A DNA stretch of 64,000 nt from Notospermus geniculatus (GCA_002633025.1 NMRB01000269.1:190576-254575); one strand, 5' to 3'; numbered from the stretch's first letter, positions 20,761-33,055 are shown. Notes: generated by a model not told the origin, from the letters alone. Numbers and translations are program-made.

Positions 20761-22727
20761 CTGCCACCACAAAATATCAAGGCGTGAATCAGTTCAGAAT
20801 ATTGTCAAAAGCTGATGAAATGGCCGCTGTGAGTTTGAATACGATTCTCAAAAAAAAATTGTGTTGGAATTAGAAGGCTTCCTCTAGTCCACCTTTTGCT
20901 TCGTGATATCAAAATATCATATGATAGTGACATACATGTTTAACCAAGCATTTATCAGTCAATCATCTTCTTCTGCAGACAGTATTCAAACAGTTCGAAT
21001 TGATTAGTTTCATGAAGGCAAAGCAGTGGCCTAATTCCTTTTTCAAGGGATTTCATTTTATCAGTGAATTATGTACAAGTTTTAAAATGAATAGAAAGTG
21101 ATCCATTGTCAGTGCCATTGTGTACACATTGATGACTTGAGTTCAAAATGATCTTTCTGTGTAGAAAAAATGACTTTTACTTATTGACATGGGACATTTC
21201 TTTGTGAACACCCAGTAGGCCTACAATATGAGCTAAGTATCAAATCCTACTGAATCATCTTCTTATATTGTTGGTACTCCGAAGTTTGAAGTATCAAAGT
21301 GATTGGGATCCCCAAACATGATTTGCAATCTTTATTCAAGTCTTTCTGTTCATGCAGAGAGGCACCCTGAGAATCTCAGGTCATTTACGGTTGTACCCTC
21401 CCTCAACCAAACAAGAGAAGGGGAGCCGGTTGTGAAGACCCTGGGTGCGAGGATGGCAGTGAGGCACAATTAAGTTGGATTGGAAGCCAAAGATCAGAAC
21501 TGCCAGACCAACATGATGTCTTGGAGATCCTTCCATCATCATGCCAGGAACACAAACACCAAAGCCTAGCAAGGAAATCAAACTTGTCATTCAGGCTTTC
21601 TAAAACAAAGAAATGGTAAACAAGGGAGTTGCTGATATCACCTTTGTTCTCAGTCACGATTACCCATCACAGAGAAACTAGTTTGGAGGCGTTCCTTTTC
21701 ATCATCAGACACTACTGTGACCAGACACTGTTGTGACAACCTATCTTTCACTTTGAACTCAGCTGAAGATAGCCACCAGTCAGTTCTTCCTCCCACTCAG
21801 CATACTCCCCCATCAGAATCAATACTTATTTTGTCGGCACCGTCCCATAAGATTCAAATATAGCTCAAGTGTTGTTATACTAAAGCTAAATTTAATCTCT
21901 TAGTCCAGGAAGTCCATGGGTTAGCTTCCTACTTGAATTATCAGGTAATGTTATTAAACCTTTGTCACCGTATACAGTGTGAATCATGTCTATCGATACG
22001 TCCGGTTGTAGTGATGACGTTGGGAGTTTATGAAACATGCTTCCCAATAATCTACTTGTTGTTGTTCTCAATGGTTAAGTACCACTAACTTAGAGTTGAG
22101 AAATAACTGATACAGTTTTGCTTAACTAGCTCCAATAGTCAATGAGAGAGAGTACATTGGCATGAAAACTGTTGTTGTTTACAATCCATACTTTGATAAA
22201 AACTCTTAAGACGCTGAAAATCAAACTATTTCCTGGGCTTTTACATAAAATACATTAGCCTCTTAATGGCACTTTCAAAAGAATTCAGAGAGATAGCATC
22301 AGATTTCAGCAAGGCAATCAACATCCTACTGACTCCAATCATCGTAAAACGCTTTCAACTTACCTATCCTTAGGTAATCTTGTTAATGAGCTCGTTATGA
22401 GTGAAAACAATAGTTCACTAATGAGTTCACCAATGACAGTCGATATGATTACTTAAATTCGTACAAATTGCTTTTAAAGCCTCAATATGAGGATATCATT
22501 AGCCATTTCTCATTCGATTCAGTTGCTAACATCAGTAGTTCAAGAGACACCCATGGCGCTCACATTCCTGTAAAATAGAAATGTTTTAAGATGGTTCTCT
22601 GATATCAAAGTGGCCGCAGATTTCACTCCAGACACCAGCTGTGCTTTCTACTTGTGTTCTTCTGCAGTGTAAGTGTTCGTGAATTGAGTGATAAATACGA
22701 TGTTCCCACAACAGCCTAAGCTGTTCA
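20761..22727. other. Upstream of the coiled-coil exon, no supported feature
   Basis: Earlier exons of the minus-strand gene should lie here or beyond. A minus-strand GTAAGT at about 22365 follows 30 open codons, but the frame has no recognisable content. Nothing else stands out. Confidence 0.4.
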
Positions 22728-22950
22728 CATAGGGAATGGTGTGAAGCTGTGAAAACTCTCTTGCACTGGCTGTAAACCCTGCCTGTGTTGGCTTCCATCA
22801 TTCCCATTCCCTTTCTCAAGTCAAAGATTTCTGATGACATCGTAGATTAGGCCTTGTGCTTATTCCAAATCATATATTTTATTAAAATATGTTGGTCATT
22901 GGGGGATGTTGAAGGCATGAACCCCAAGCATGCCATCCGTGTTCGAACAT
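22728..22950 (+). mobile_element. Dispersed repeat B, copy 1
   Basis: Starts CATAGGGAATGGTGTGAAGC and ends CCATCCGTGTTCGAACAT. It contains an inverted pair (GGGAATGGTGTGAAGC with GCTTCCATCATTCCC) and the phrase GTTGGTCATTGGGGGA. Related copies are at 32677, 33417, 40416 and 41227 with different neighbours, so it is a transposable or dispersed repeat. A minus-strand peptide (FDLRKGMGMMEAN) recurs with it but has no known domain. Confidence 0.7.
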
Positions 22951-23415
22951 GGGCCAAATAGAGCTGGGAGATTTACATGGAGAAATAGCAAGTACATGTG
23001 GAAATAGAAAACAACGACCCCGCTAAGTGAAGTCAAGATGCATTCTGTCTAATCTGGCGCATCTCACAGAAGCCCGTCAAGATCCGTGATTCAAATCTGT
23101 TCATAGATACGCGAGAGCTGACATCCCAATTCATCCTCTGTTCAATAGTGCAGACAAATTCATTACACTCGACTGTGTCCATCGGGAATAAACTCTCCGA
23201 TCCCAATTTAGAACTTTCATTTGACTCCAATGATGTTCAATCAAGTTTGATTTGCCCCTGGCAATACAAAACCCATATATGTAATATGTGGTTTTTAAAT
23301 TGTCGATGTTTCACCTGATATGTGTTGATTGATGTTGTTTGGGGAGAAGCATGGTAATGCTTTCGTAAGAAGCCATAAAAGAGAGGCTTGGTTTGAAGGG
23401 TTTGGCCCACCCTAA

Positions 23416-23811
23416 AGGCCCATTTCCGCTTAGCGGATTCCACCGTGGTTTGCGGCGAGCGGTGCTGTTTTCACAGGGTTTTGGATAATCCTTCAATGGT
23501 TTAACAATACATGGCCGGTCATTTATGCTGAATGGATGAATGTCGTCCAGTCCTGATCCTACACACTGATCCCCAGCCCAAGCCCCTAACCGTAACCCCA
23601 GCCCTGACCCTCAACCCTTGTCACTGACCCCTACCCCAATCCTAAACCTAGTCCTGACCCTAACCGTTAACGCTAACTATCCTAACTCCATATCCTGGGT
23701 ACACTGGTTTAGATGACATTAACAGTTTGTGGGTCATTTATCCCAATGGCTGAGAAAACCACTCCGCTCACCACAAACCGCGACGGAATCTGCTTTTGTG
23801 GAAAAGGGCCT
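23416..23811. mobile_element. 396-bp TIR element with telomere-like interior
   Basis: The ends AGGCCCATTTCCGC and, in reverse complement, AGGCCCTTTTCCAC start inverted repeats of about 60 bp that continue through GATTCCACCGTGGTTTG versus GATTCCGTCGCGGTTTG. TAA lies directly outside both ends (23413-23415, 23812-23814), a 3-bp target duplication as in PIF/Harbinger elements. The interior (about 23575-23690) is a run of irregular CCCTAACC-like units. Non-coding. Confidence 0.75.
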
Positions 23812-23845
23812 TAATGCTGTGACGCCAACTTGACAAAACTGCCAG

Positions 23846-23977
23846 AGGGCTAAACTCTTTGAGTCCCTTCTGATGAAACTTTTCGCCAGACATCATAATC
23901 CTTCCCCAAAGCCATTCGATTTGGCTCAGATTATTAAAAAACTTGNCTTCAAATCCATGAGCAGTGAGGAGTGTTGA
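23846..23977 (+). CDS. Possible short terminal exon, unknown protein
   Basis: After the acceptor-like AAAACTGCCAG there are 43 open codons to TGA, including AKLFESLLMKLFARHHNPSP and FDLAQIIKKL. It looks protein-like but is short, and it contains the unexplained single N at 23946. It directly follows the element at 23416-23811. No donor-bearing partner exon identified. Confidence 0.2.
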   Translation, partial: RAKLFESLLMKLFARHHNPSPKPFDLAQIIKKLXFKSMSSEEC

Positions 23978-24428
23978 CTTTCTAAACAGCAGTCATCACA
24001 TCTGGTTTATTACACAATAGCCTTATCTCCAGGCTGATGCCAAGGTGACCCAGATTCATGATAGCTAGGTTCACATGCATCCCACCGTGTATCTGTTGGT
24101 AGTAGGTCACTGCCATTCTTGTAGATGGCACCGCAGGTCACCACACATCTGATTTTCTCTCTTTTTTATACAAACCAGCACTTCTTTTAAAAACAAAATA
24201 CCGCCAGGTGAATTTCCTCCTATTGTAGTGTACACATAGGCCGCTCTTTGTAGGCTTCAAGCCCCAACTAAGGAGGAGATAGGGCAGAGAGTCCGGTCCA
24301 CCGTAACTGTGTACAGTCATTATATAGCAAGGTATAGTAGATAACAGGTCAACTCAGGTTGGTAACAAAATCCAACATGGCTACCGTCCATTATAGTATA
24401 GATAGTATTTATGAAAACTTAATCTCAG

Positions 24429-24548
24429 CGACTGAGCCCGATAACATCTGAAGACAAACTGCCGGTAGCGTGGACATCTTCATATTGTGGCATTTACGAT
24501 TACGATGAAGACGTATATTACTACGACTGCATGGAGATTATTGATGTA
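24429..24548 (+). CDS. Possible internal exon, acidic Tyr-rich segment
   Basis: Bounded by acceptor AAAACTTAATCTCAG and donor GATGTA/GTAAGT, 40 codons, phase 0 at both ends. The peptide includes SPITSEDKLPVAW and YCGIYDYDEDVYYYDC, with an unusual cluster of Tyr and Asp. Reading through the donor would give a membrane-like segment (VVSMIVIVCLIGVV) and a stop after 58 more codons, so an alternative unspliced form is possible. Unknown family. Confidence 0.35.
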
Positions 24549-24764
24549 GTAAGTATGATTGTCATCGTTTGCCTTATTGGTGTTGTCAGAGCTAATACTG
24601 TAGTGACGTATCACGGTCGTTATTGTCCGTTCCTTCCAGTGGTTAACTCTTACGGATCAAAGTCACTTTCTCACTTTGCTACGATTGATATAGTTCCAAA
24701 AGTTTTAGCTCATGCACAAGTTTAAGGAGTAAAAGTAATACTGATTTAACGTTCCATGTTTCAG

Positions 24765-24845
24765 GGTTCCAACAGTGATGGCAGTCAAAGGATTCGTCGA
24801 GTGCTCTACAAAAATGACACCACTCAACCTGAAAACTTGTCATGA
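24765..24845 (+). CDS. Possible terminal exon joined in frame to 24429-24548
   Basis: The acceptor AACGTTCCATGTTTCAG is followed by 26 codons and TGA. The peptide begins GSNSDGSQRIRRVLYKNDTT. Phase 0 matches the GTAAGT donor at 24549, giving a 216-bp intron. Splice-site quality and phase agreement are the evidence; length is too short for family assignment. Confidence 0.35.
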   Translation, partial: GSNSDGSQRIRRVLYKNDTTQPENLS

Positions 24846-25039
24846 ATGGAATGAAAATGGCATACTTGCTCAGAGATGATGGAAAAAACTGCTGCTTCAG
24901 GAAATCATGTGCAGGTCCCTGATGTTTGTAAAGGATTGGGAGAGGATTCTTGTGGAATGGAGTTGGCAAACACTCTCCTCAAGGGTAACAATGCTAGTCT
25001 GATTGTATCCCTGCCAGGTCTGCTGTGGTTTCTTTCAAG

Positions 25040-25124
25040 CCATCCTCCCACAACAAGACTTTGCCCTCGCTCCTCTTGAGTGGATGAAGAGGAGCGAGGT
25101 AAAACCCCTGCTGTGGGAGGATGG
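25040..25124. mobile_element. Foldback element, CATCCTCCCACAG family, copy 2
   Basis: CCATCCTCCCACAACAAGAC pairs with the right arm CCTGCTGTGGGAGGATGG. The centre CTCGCTCCTCTT...AAGAGGAGCGAG is itself a perfect inverted repeat. Related to 16242-16357. Confidence 0.65.
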
Positions 25125-25478
25125 TCTGTGCAAGTGCTCCCAAACCTTTCCTTTGGAGAGATCTTTAATAATCTCATATAATCTTATCATGTTTTCTCAG
25201 TGGGTTGCATTCCCTACGCTCTCATGTCAATAACTGGTACTAGTATTGAGACACTTCTCACTAGAGATTGAAGCTGCTCTCTATGAAAACAAAGTGTAAT
25301 GCATTCCTTGTGACCACTTGGTGGATAAATTGGTCTCAGATACTAGAATAACATTAAAAAACCTTGAAATTATTTCAATATCTTCTTTCAGGGCAGTCTC
25401 TGCGTGATGAAGTAGATGAAGATGACAAGTGACCGAAGGATGAAGAAATTGATGATGTTCATGGAATGTGCCTAGACG

Positions 25479-25718
25479 ATGGAGAAGATTTCTTCCTTTA
25501 GGAGAGAGTGGCGTGGTTTCTTTTACAAGGACGTGCTTGTGGATCTGACCAGGGAGGACCTAGCCATAGAGCAAGAGGAGCAGTCAGCCAGACCTATTGC
25601 CAAAAGATGGCAGCAAAGTTCTAGTGGACCAGTNCCCCCCCCCCCCCCCCGGATTTTGTGCTCAATCAAGCATAAATGGGTCCGCCAGGCATTGAATTGG
25701 ACCACAGTGGTCAACTGA
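25479..25718 (+). CDS. Possible coding segment running into a poly-C tract
   Basis: An ATG in good context (ACGATGG) starts 51 plausible codons including WRGFFYKDVLVDLTREDL and EEQSARPIAKRW. The frame then hits a single N (25634) and 16 Cs, which read as a false proline run. An acceptor-like TTTCTTCCTTTAG lies inside at about 25500. A second protein-like frame follows at 25676-25891 (with ATG; includes GPPGIELDHSGQLTDSFYS). They could be one exon broken by an assembly error. No family recognised. Confidence 0.25.
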   Translation: MEKISSFRREWRGFFYKDVLVDLTREDLAIEQEEQSARPIAKRWQQSSSGPXPPPPPRILCSIKHKWVRQALNWTTVVN

Positions 25719-25891
25719 CTGACAGCTTCTATTCTGCCAATGACTCAACGCCTCATCTCAAGTTGTCGTCTTCCATCACAACCCTTTTGCCTGGAGCTTC
25801 TGAATCTGATGTAGTGGTAGTTGGTGTGAAAGTATCCCTACAATACCTGAAGGTTCCTTTCACATGGATTTCACCTTCCCTTGTTTTCTGA

Positions 25892-26334
25892 GCTGTCGAC
25901 AATCAAGTCAGGACCCCACTCTCAAATCTACTTTCACAGATTCACACGGTATAAGCGTTCGTGGTTACCATCTTCAGATTGTTAGAGAGTTCTCCGCAGC
26001 ACTAAATCTTGGTTGATTCTTTCACAGCTTACTCCCACAAATATCTGTTTCTTTCCCGATGCTCTCACTAAATGGCATCCAGGGCCATGCTTCAAAATGT
26101 CACTAATAGTAATGTGCAAAAAATCCACGTATACATAGATGCGACTTTTCAAATGCAAGCTGGTGAAAAGTATTTTGTGGAGTGGTATTAGGTTTCTTGC
26201 TCTTTCTTACAATATGTTAGTTGTTGACTTGTAGCACCTCATCGGCTGGTGCTGGAAAAACAGATCACCACTTACACAAAACCTCCCATTGATTCAACCT
26301 TCGAATTCCTGACTTTGAGCCAGGAATCAAGCTA
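25892..26334. other. Intergenic DNA, no supported feature
   Basis: No repeat, motif or persuasive reading frame seen. Confidence 0.45.
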
Positions 26335-27489
26335 CCAAGCTCCACAAAATAGTCATTTGATCTTTGGATATAAGATGGAAATGAATGTGAGTTGGTCAGG
26401 AAAGGAGACCGATTCGTCTTCATGAGGAGCTGTTTGGACCCTATGCAACAGTTTCCGACAGATTCATCAGATGCTTCCTCACCTCGTATGATTAATTTCT
26501 CTCTATATCATTTGCCTTGACCCCTGGTGAGAGAGACGTGGGTGATGTGATTGGCCAAATCTCTGGACATCACTTCAGGGATCCTAGCGTGGGTAGTGTG
26601 TTAGTAAACAATATATAAAAGATGTGATTTATCACTCAATTTGGTTACTTTATGATACCAGAATACATCTGTTAGTCATCTATTCGGCAGGTGACTGGTC
26701 TTTCACCAAACTGTATGCTGTGTCCACACTTATAGAAATGAAATGGGAACTGAAAAGTTCGCACTTGAGTTACATTATACACTGGTCATTTCTGTTCACT
26801 GTTTGAACTGTTTTCAAATATCTTCGAAGGCCGTCCTCAGCCACACTTCACACGGTCATTGAACTCCGCGCATTCACCCACTGAATTGACCTTCAAGACA
26901 TCCGAGCCATCAAATTTCCGGCCTTCTCTCAGAGAAAGTAATAAATTCCCGGCAAATCTATGCCCAGAATTATCCATTATTTAAAAAAGACACCATTTTC
27001 TGCTCGCTGTGATTTCTTTGATCCCAATTTTGAAAAAATTGCTCGAGTTCATGAGTTGATAATGTGCAGTAAAGAGGATAAAGGAGAGTGACTGTTGCTG
27101 TTTATATTGGACATGACTTCGCATAGATCTGAGTACAATGATGTATAGGATGATTAGGTTGGCATGAATTGGCACCTGGTGAAGATGATAGATGACCAAT
27201 GTGAATATAAAATGATGTGGTTGCGGATCAAAATGCAAAAAGGTTGGCATGGTGTGTCTCTGGTGACGTGAGTGGAAGCCAGCTAATGGAATGGCTTTTG
27301 ACACCTTGTGAGCCGAAACCTGGACGTTCATTGGGGACTGAAGGATTTCTGTTCTTTTGCACACTTTGCTCTGTATCATGATGATCCATCATTTTGCTTT
27401 CATTTTCCATCTAACACAACAGAAAGTGTCGTCACCAGATTATGAGGTGGGAAATCCAAATTGCACATGGATGTGACACAATGGATCAT
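26335..27489. repeat. Allele copy 1 of a 1155-bp block
   Basis: Starts CCAAGCTCCACAAAATAG and stops at the single N at 27490. It recurs immediately as 27491-28644. Differences are confined to the first 400 bases or so (a few SNPs and one 1-base deletion). The rest is identical, including a 132-codon minus-strand frame that I do not think is a gene. Confidence 0.85.
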
Positions 27490-27490
27490 N

Positions 27491-28644
27491 CCAAGCTCCC
27501 CAAAATAGTCATTTGATCTTTCGATATAAGATGGAAATGAATGCGAGTTGGTCAGGAAAGGAGGCCGATTCGTCTTCATGAGGAGCTGTTTGGACCCTAT
27601 GCAACAGTTTCCGACAGACTCATCAGATGCTTCCTCACCTCGATGATTAATTTCTCTCTATATCATTTGCCTTGACCCCTGGTGAGAGAGACGTGGGTGA
27701 TGTGATTGACCAAATCACTGGACATCACTTCAGGGATCCTAGCGTGGGTAGTGTGTTAGTAAACAATATATAAAAGATGTGATTTATCACTCAATTTGGT
27801 TACTTTATGATACCAGAATACATCTGTTAGTCATCTATTCGGCAGGTGACTGGTCTTTCACCAAACTGTATGCTGTGTCCACACTTATAGAAATGAAATG
27901 GGAACTGAAAAGTTCGCACTTGAGTTACATTATACACTGGTCATTTCTGTTCACTGTTTGAACTGTTTTCAAATATCTTCGAAGGCCGTCCTCAGCCACA
28001 CTTCACACGGTCATTGAACTCCGCGCATTCACCCACTGAATTGACCTTCAAGACATCCGAGCCATCAAATTTCCGGCCTTCTCTCAGAGAAAGTAATAAA
28101 TTCCCGGCAAATCTATGCCCAGAATTATCCATTATTTAAAAAAGACACCATTTTCTGCTCGCTGTGATTTCTTTGATCCCAATTTTGAAAAAATTGCTCG
28201 AGTTCATGAGTTGATAATGTGCAGTAAAGAGGATAAAGGAGAGTGACTGTTGCTGTTTATATTGGACATGACTTCGCATAGATCTGAGTACAATGATGTA
28301 TAGGATGATTAGGTTGGCATGAATTGGCACCTGGTGAAGATGATAGATGACCAATGTGAATATAAAATGATGTGGTTGCGGATCAAAATGCAAAAAGGTT
28401 GGCATGGTGTGTCTCTGGTGACGTGAGTGGAAGCCAGCTAATGGAATGGCTTTTGACACCTTGTGAGCCGAAACCTGGACGTTCATTGGGGACTGAAGGA
28501 TTTCTGTTCTTTTGCACACTTTGCTCTGTATCATGATGATCCATCATTTTGCTTTCATTTTCCATCTAACACAACAGAAAGTGTCGTCACCAGATTATGA
28601 GGTGGGAAATCCAAATTGCACATGGATGTGACACAATGGATCAT
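27491..28644. repeat. Allele copy 2 of a 1155-bp block
   Basis: Repeats 26335-27489 and continues past its end (GGATCAT, then GTTTTGAGGG), showing that the first contig simply stops inside shared sequence. Typical of overlapping contigs left unmerged. Confidence 0.85.
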
Positions 28645-29789
28645 GTTTTGAGGGCCGAACAGGAATTAACTAACCATCAACAGTAACACTAAAAGTTTGA
28701 AAGTCACTGGCAGTTCCTGATTTGAGTTACATAACTTGGGTCTTATGCTGGTCAAGAACCGCTCTGTTTGGCTGCAGCTGCTGACAAGGCTTTGCATGAT
28801 TCAGACTTGTGGACTGTGGAGGTGTCATTGTATGTAAGATCGCCCTCACCATGGATGGAGTGTTGATTAGACAAAAAGTGTCCCCATACACGTGGGACAG
28901 CAGTGATTCCTCCACCTCTTCAAAGTGCACTAGGGATTGAAAGCCGGTGTCTGTAGTTGTTCCAGAATATGAATCCAATATCTCTTGGCCAAATCCAAAA
29001 TGAGTCCCAGAGAATCTTGCCTTACATCATCAATCACTGGAGGAAAGAGCTAAGACCCAATCTCGCCTTCTTCCTTCCATATCTAAACCCGAATTGAACT
29101 TCTTGCACCAGTGACTCCAGCGTTGAGAAAAATGTCAAAGTCTTCATGACGTAAAAAGAATGTTTTCTTGTCACATCGGCTGAGGACGATTTCCGCTTGG
29201 TTCAGTTTCGTTGCTCTTACGATGGCAATAGGTGTCTGGGAAAGGCAATCAATCACACGGGGGCTGTGGCTGTTAAATTAGCTAGACAGTATAAAAGGAC
29301 TTCATTTCACTTTTGAATAGTTAGGTGCTGCTCGAATTGGCTATTCAATTTGGCTGCAGAATTGTTTAGATAGCATAAAATGAGGAAATGATGGGGTTCG
29401 GGGATTTAGTTGTGCCATGAGGTGAATGATGTCTATTTCAAATTTAAAGACGTACAGGCTAGCTTTTGGATTTCTGTTCGTTTGTGGAGACTTTATGAGA
29501 AAAGGGAGAGAAGGCTTCAGCTTTATTGGTGCCACTTTTGTTAGACCTTTTGTATCGGGTTCAAGCAGAGGTGTTGCCTCATCGGTATTGATGGATGCTG
29601 ATTGACTGTTCCATTACCTCATCAGGTCTGTCCTGGAGCTCCAACACCCAATGAATTTCTGATTTCTCCATGGTACGTGTTGATATCCCCTGGGCCATGT
29701 TGACCAGAAACCCAAACTTTTCCCACTAATGTACAAACAAAGTGACATTTCACTAGGCAGTCGTAATCAGCCGATCCGTCTCGATTGGA
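28645..29789. other. Intergenic DNA, no supported feature
   Basis: Short open frames only, without recognisable content. Confidence 0.45.
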
Positions 29790-32676
29790 TTTTCATCAGA
29801 CAGTCTCCCGAAGGCACATCAACTAAAGAGAACTAACCAAATTAATTGAATTCAAACGAAGCGTCATTTCCGTGTGACCAATATCACAGCGCTCCAAGAT
29901 CAATCAGCATAGAATCAAACAGATCTGGGGTCAACTATTGCTTGCCTTTTTTACCACAATAAAGATAAGAATTCAATTTGACGTGGATTTTGCTATCAGA
30001 CACAACTCTGTCTTTTGGTTTTGCAGGCTATTTGAAATCAATTCGCTCATGAAACATGTCACCTTGAGGATTGTCATTAATCGTTGTTTCACCGCTGTAA
30101 CCAGATTCTGTTCTAGTGACTTTCAAACGGACTTTTGATGACAGTTGCTTTGCTCTGATGGATGATTTCTGTGAAGGTTTGACCATCTTTGTTTTGTTCT
30201 GACTAATAAATCCAAAGTTGTGGGGACAGAATTATAGCACAACAGAGCTTACAATTTCAGCCCACAATGTTTCGATCCACGGTCATTTCAGACCATGGGA
30301 TGAAGTGACAGTTGGCCAAAATGCCTGTATACTAGTCTTGTTGTGGTTATGAACCTTTCCCATTTGAATCACAATCCCCTTGAAAATTGGCTGCAATAGC
30401 TACGTACATGTACCTAGCCCATTATTTCACAAACCTTGTAGCTTTCAATTTTCACCGTGTAAGTTTTGTTGCTGACATTGTTATGTGGTATTGACCAGTA
30501 GAGATTAATCGCACAGATGAGTGAAGACAATAATTGTACTTGGAATCAATGTGATCATGATATGATGCTACTTGTGTCTCACATTATCCTGCTGAGTAAG
30601 AATGGAATAGATATTGACCAATTTAGTCGACTTTCTTACAGACTTCAGTTGTGTGACATGCAACGGGATGCCAGTTGTCAATATCTGAACGTGGTAGCAC
30701 TGGTTACACTGCAGGGCGGTAGTGTCCCCACCCCTTCTCTCCTCTTATTGAAGTTTCTTTACATGGTTTGAACCAAAGTAGCTGTTTTGATGCAGTGAAT
30801 TTAACGGCAATGATGTTCTCATTTTCTCCCGTTCTACAACTGCTAACCGGCAGTTGTTAAGACACAGTCTTGTCCAATGCGCAGCTCTGCATTAGGGCAG
30901 AGTGAACATTGTTGGGGAAATCAAGACAAGGAGAAGCTACGTGCACATTCTGCACAGTTGACCCCAGCCTGCGGAGAAAAATACGTGTCAGCAGCTGCTG
31001 ACTGCTTAATTTCCTTTTGGGGAGAACAACTTTGTTGGCAGGGCTAAATCAATGCCGCCTCCTCCTCCATTCAAAGTACAGTGTCTACTATCTGCAGCTG
31101 CTCACCTTCCTTGTGCCATCTTCGTTATCCCCGGAACTCCTCCAAGGCATTCTGCTGATACAACTGTTGATGTGTATGATATATGGTCTTAGCTAGCTAC
31201 TCTTATGTCCCTCACCGAGCACTGACAACATGATGAATTGCTGCCAAAAGTGATTGTCTGGCTTTCATTTGGGGATATTGAGCTTGAGTCATTTGGTGCC
31301 GCTCTGTCCAATCATTAGACAATCGCCTCATTTACATTACAGAATTTTCACCGTCCTCGGTCCAGACCAAGCATGGTTGGTACAATTTTGCCAAATGTAA
31401 ACAGGTTGAGCCAGCTTCTCCAAATGGCAGTGTAAACGGGCCTGTCCCGCTGCTTGAATTTCAAAGTGGGCTCGGTCTGGGTTGAGCTGGGCATGCTTCA
31501 ACCGAGCTAGTGTAAACAGGCTAATGTTGGGAACGATGAGGGTAGTCATCCAGGCATTGTTACTAGAATATTGGCTTGCATCTTTCTCCTCCTGGATTCT
31601 AGCTAAAAAATTATCTTCTCAAGTTCCCACTGGCAACCTTGAATACCATATTTCATCAAGGCTTAGCAGCATGAACTGGTGGCATCTGATTCCATTTATA
31701 ATCAGCAAACCATTGAAATCTGACGTTCTTCCCCAAAGGAGGCTCTGCTTGCAAAAAATGGCTCAAGAGCAGTTGTTGAATCAGGCAATTTGGGATTTCG
31801 CTATTCCCATGTTTGCTTCTTATATCAGATTTCGTGCAATCAGTGTGACAGGTTTCAAAGCTAATGAGATGCATTCTGACCCGCTGTAGGAAGAAATAAA
31901 CCTTGATGATAGGTGCACAGAATGGCAGCGGGAGTCTGACGTGTCATGCACTTTTCAAACTTCTTTGATCTCGTTCGTGTCATGATTAGCAAATATGGCC
32001 GTCTTCCGATCAGTTTCATGCTGACAGAAAGTAGTTTTAGCTAAAGAAGTAAAACTGATGACGAGGCACCTCAAGTTGGCATTTTGTGTCACTTTGATGA
32101 AGGTGGATGGTCTGATGAGCCACCTGCTTGACCACGCTCGGCGAAAAATTCACGGAGCAAAAATCTACAACAAATGGTTGGTGAGCTTGGAAGTCAAGGA
32201 CATCTTGTAGATAAGGAAATGGGGTTCAGGAATTGCTGCTGCCCTGTCATACAATACAGAACGGCTCTAACTACCCTGATGGTCTATCTCCATGATACAT
32301 GGCCATCCATGATCAAACATCATTGGTGCGTTGGTAGTCTCTTTTCGTGTTCGTGTTGGGTCAATAAGAGCATTAACTTGTTCTGTAAATATCGTGAGGG
32401 AGTTCAAGCTATTGATAGTATCAGTTTGTCAGGATGATTGAGGTGACCTTTGATGGTGTAGACCTTCGGATTATGTGCTCCGCCAGTGCCACGTTCAGAT
32501 AGTCTGGCAAGGAAGCAAGCAGATGACTCTCGTGTTGTCTCCTGCGGTGAGGAAGCAGGACAGAAATACGCTTCGCAGGTGAAATGGCGTCATCGCAGAT
32601 GTTATAAAGTTATTGAACACAACACACACACATGACTGTCTATTCCAACCACCGATCATCAGTCAGAGAAAAATCA

Positions 32677-32932
32677 CATAGGGAATGGTGTGAAGCTGTG
32701 AAAACTCTCTTGCACTGGCTATAAAGCTGCCTGTGTTGGCTTCCATCATTCCCATTCCCTAGTCAAACATTTCTGTTGACAATCATCTGATCGATAAGAA
32801 ACCTCATCGTAGATTAGGCCTTGTGCATATTCCAGATCATCATATATTTTATAAAAATATTATAAAAAATTTTTGGTCGTTGGGGGACGTTGAAAGGCAT
32901 GAACCCCAAACATGCCATCCGCGTTCGAGCAT
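32677..32932 (+). mobile_element. Dispersed repeat B, copy 2
   Basis: Begins CATAGGGAATGGTGTGAAGC and ends GCGTTCGAGCAT. About 256 bp. Preceded by an AC-rich tract and ACCGATCATCAGTCAGAG, a phrase that also follows copy 3. Allelic to 40416-40672. Confidence 0.7.
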
Positions 32933-32974
32933 GGGCGTCACCTGCATTGCCTGACTCTCCTCATGCCAGAAAGC

Positions 32975-33055
32975 GTCTTAACTTCCGACCTTGACCAGCA
33001 TTTCACCTGTCATCAGATGGCAAGTGAAATGCCAGTGAAGGTCAGAAGTCAAGAC
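32975..33055. repeat. 81-bp hairpin next to repeat B
   Basis: GTCTTAACTTCCGACCTTG, then ACCAGCATTTCACCTG, pairs with CAAGTGAAATGCCAGTG, then AAGGTCAGAAGTCAAGAC, giving arms of about 37 bp with few mismatches and a loop of about seven bases. Also present in the other allele (40717-40797). Probably a small foldback element. Confidence 0.65.

Noticed and set aside
23575-23690. Interstitial telomere or chromosome-fusion point
   Set aside because: The CCCTAACC-like units are irregular and enclosed by transposon ends with a TAA duplication, so a transposon interior explains them.
26981-27379. 132-codon minus-strand frame, repeated identically at 28136-28534
   Set aside because: The copies are identical because they are the same locus, so repetition gives no support. 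The content is His-rich without motif.
26335-28644. True tandem gene or segmental duplication
   Set aside because: The junction is a lone N with one copy ending mid-sequence; the same pattern recurs at three other places. Unmerged alleles are simpler.
31482-31889. 135-codon plus-strand frame
   Set aside because: The allelic copy has an in-frame TAG (GTCATTTAGG near 39796), so the frame is not maintained.
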